In this document: positions 5,401 to 5,620 of the stretch, piece by piece
Layout of the letters: every line of letters begins with the position of its first letter
Position numbering within the stretch: position 1 is the stretch's first letter
Origin: Candidatus Nanohaloarchaea archaeon
Lineage (GTDB): Archaea > EX4484-52 > GLR71
Reading direction: 5' to 3'
DNA length: 5,620 bases
Assembly: GCA_030594675.1 (NCBI GenBank)
Contig: JAUVES010000048.1
Location: 1-5,620, forward strand
Notes under the pieces: generated by a model
Database searches by the model: none
Told to the model about the DNA's origin: nothing
The model's input: the letters and a program-made list of their open reading frames with translations, nothing else
Made by a program: the position numbers and the translations under genes

Positions 5401-5405
5401 GGAGG
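5401..5405 (+). promoter_or_regulatory. Shine-Dalgarno site of rpl12
   Basis: GGAGG is followed by seven bases and then the ATG at 5413. This is a full canonical site, far stronger than the TGTG elements before the earlier genes, and fits the need for several L12 copies per ribosome. It selects ATG 5413 over the in-frame ATG at 5383. Confidence 0.75.
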
Positions 5406-5412
5406 AATTGAT

Positions 5413-5620
5413 ATGGAATATATATATGCGGCAATGTTACTACATGCTTCAAAGCAGAAAGTTGATGAAGCTAGTGTCAAGAAAGTTCTTGATGCTGCTG
5501 GTGTTAAGGTAGATAGTGCAAGAGTTAAGGCACTTGTTTCAGCTCTTGATGGTGTTGATATTGATGAAGCTGTTTCAAAAGCAGCTGTAGCACCTACTGC
5601 GGCACCTGCTGGTGCTCCTG
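5413..5620 (+). CDS. rpl12: 50S ribosomal protein L12 (archaeal P1), N-terminal part
   Basis: Archaeal L12 (P1) forms dimers on the L10 spine and carries the flexible factor-binding tails of the stalk. The 69 codons in the window encode the dimerisation domain: MEYIYAAMLLHASKQKVDEASVKKVLDAAGV, then VDSARVKALVSALDGVDIDEAV, matching the archaeal P1 four-helix N-terminal domain. After residue 60 an Ala/Pro hinge begins (AVAPTAAPAGAP). The frame runs off the right edge, so the charged tail and its expected GLFG-type end are not visible; about 30-40 residues should remain. The strong GGAGG site at 5401 fixes the start. An upstream in-frame ATG (5383) would add ten non-conserved residues. It ends the classic L11-L1-L10-L12 order. 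Confidence 0.94.
   Translation, partial: MEYIYAAMLLHASKQKVDEASVKKVLDAAGVKVDSARVKALVSALDGVDIDEAVSKAAVAPTAAPAGAP

Noticed and set aside
5383..5412. Upstream in-frame ATG extending L12 by ten residues
   Set aside because: The extra residues (MVICLYGGID) do not belong to the family N-terminus, and the GGAGG site is placed for ATG 5413.
1..5620. CRISPR arrays, tRNA or rRNA genes
   Set aside because: No regularly spaced repeats, tRNA-like cloverleaf sequences or rRNA segments were found; genes account for nearly all of the window.

Overview
The window is archaeal chromosomal DNA. The main evidence is an unbroken plus-strand cluster secE - spt5/nusG - rpl11 (uL11) - rpl1 (uL1) - rpl10 (uL10/P0) - rpl12 (P1). 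This gene order is typical of archaea. The proteins are of archaeal type: SecE is a short one-helix protein, the NusG is a short NGN-KOW Spt5, L10 is P0-like with a charged tail ending GLGSLFG, and the L12 starts like an archaeal P1. TATA-like boxes and oligo-T terminators, not bacterial -35/-10 boxes, surround the genes. The lineage cannot be fixed from the sequence. A small-genome DPANN-type archaeon is a guess only.

Layout: 2-1417 (+) is the 3' part of an archaeal-type valyl-tRNA synthetase gene, cut by the window edge. 1456-2169 (-) is an AT-rich gene of unknown function that converges on valS across a short A/T-rich spacer. 2170-2347 is a divergent intergenic region with TATA-like elements facing both ways, an inverted repeat and a candidate RNA hairpin. 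2348 to the right edge is the ribosomal/transcription/secretion cluster, with gaps of 11-34 nt between genes; the last gene, rpl12, is cut by the window end.

The cluster links three jobs: protein export (SecE of the SecYE channel), transcription elongation (Spt5) and the mobile parts of the large subunit (L1 stalk; L11 base plus L10-L12 stalk that recruit translation GTPases). It looks like one transcription unit from a TATA box near 2264.

The window is mostly ordinary housekeeping DNA; no new multi-gene system was found. The points worth a second look are: a TGTG-centred element at nearly constant distance before five consecutive start codons, where L12 and the minus-strand gene have ordinary purine-rich Shine-Dalgarno sites; an L11 with about 95 extra C-terminal residues (helical stretch, short RecX-like motif, charged tail); the AT-rich orphan gene; and a structured leader of the ribosomal operon.
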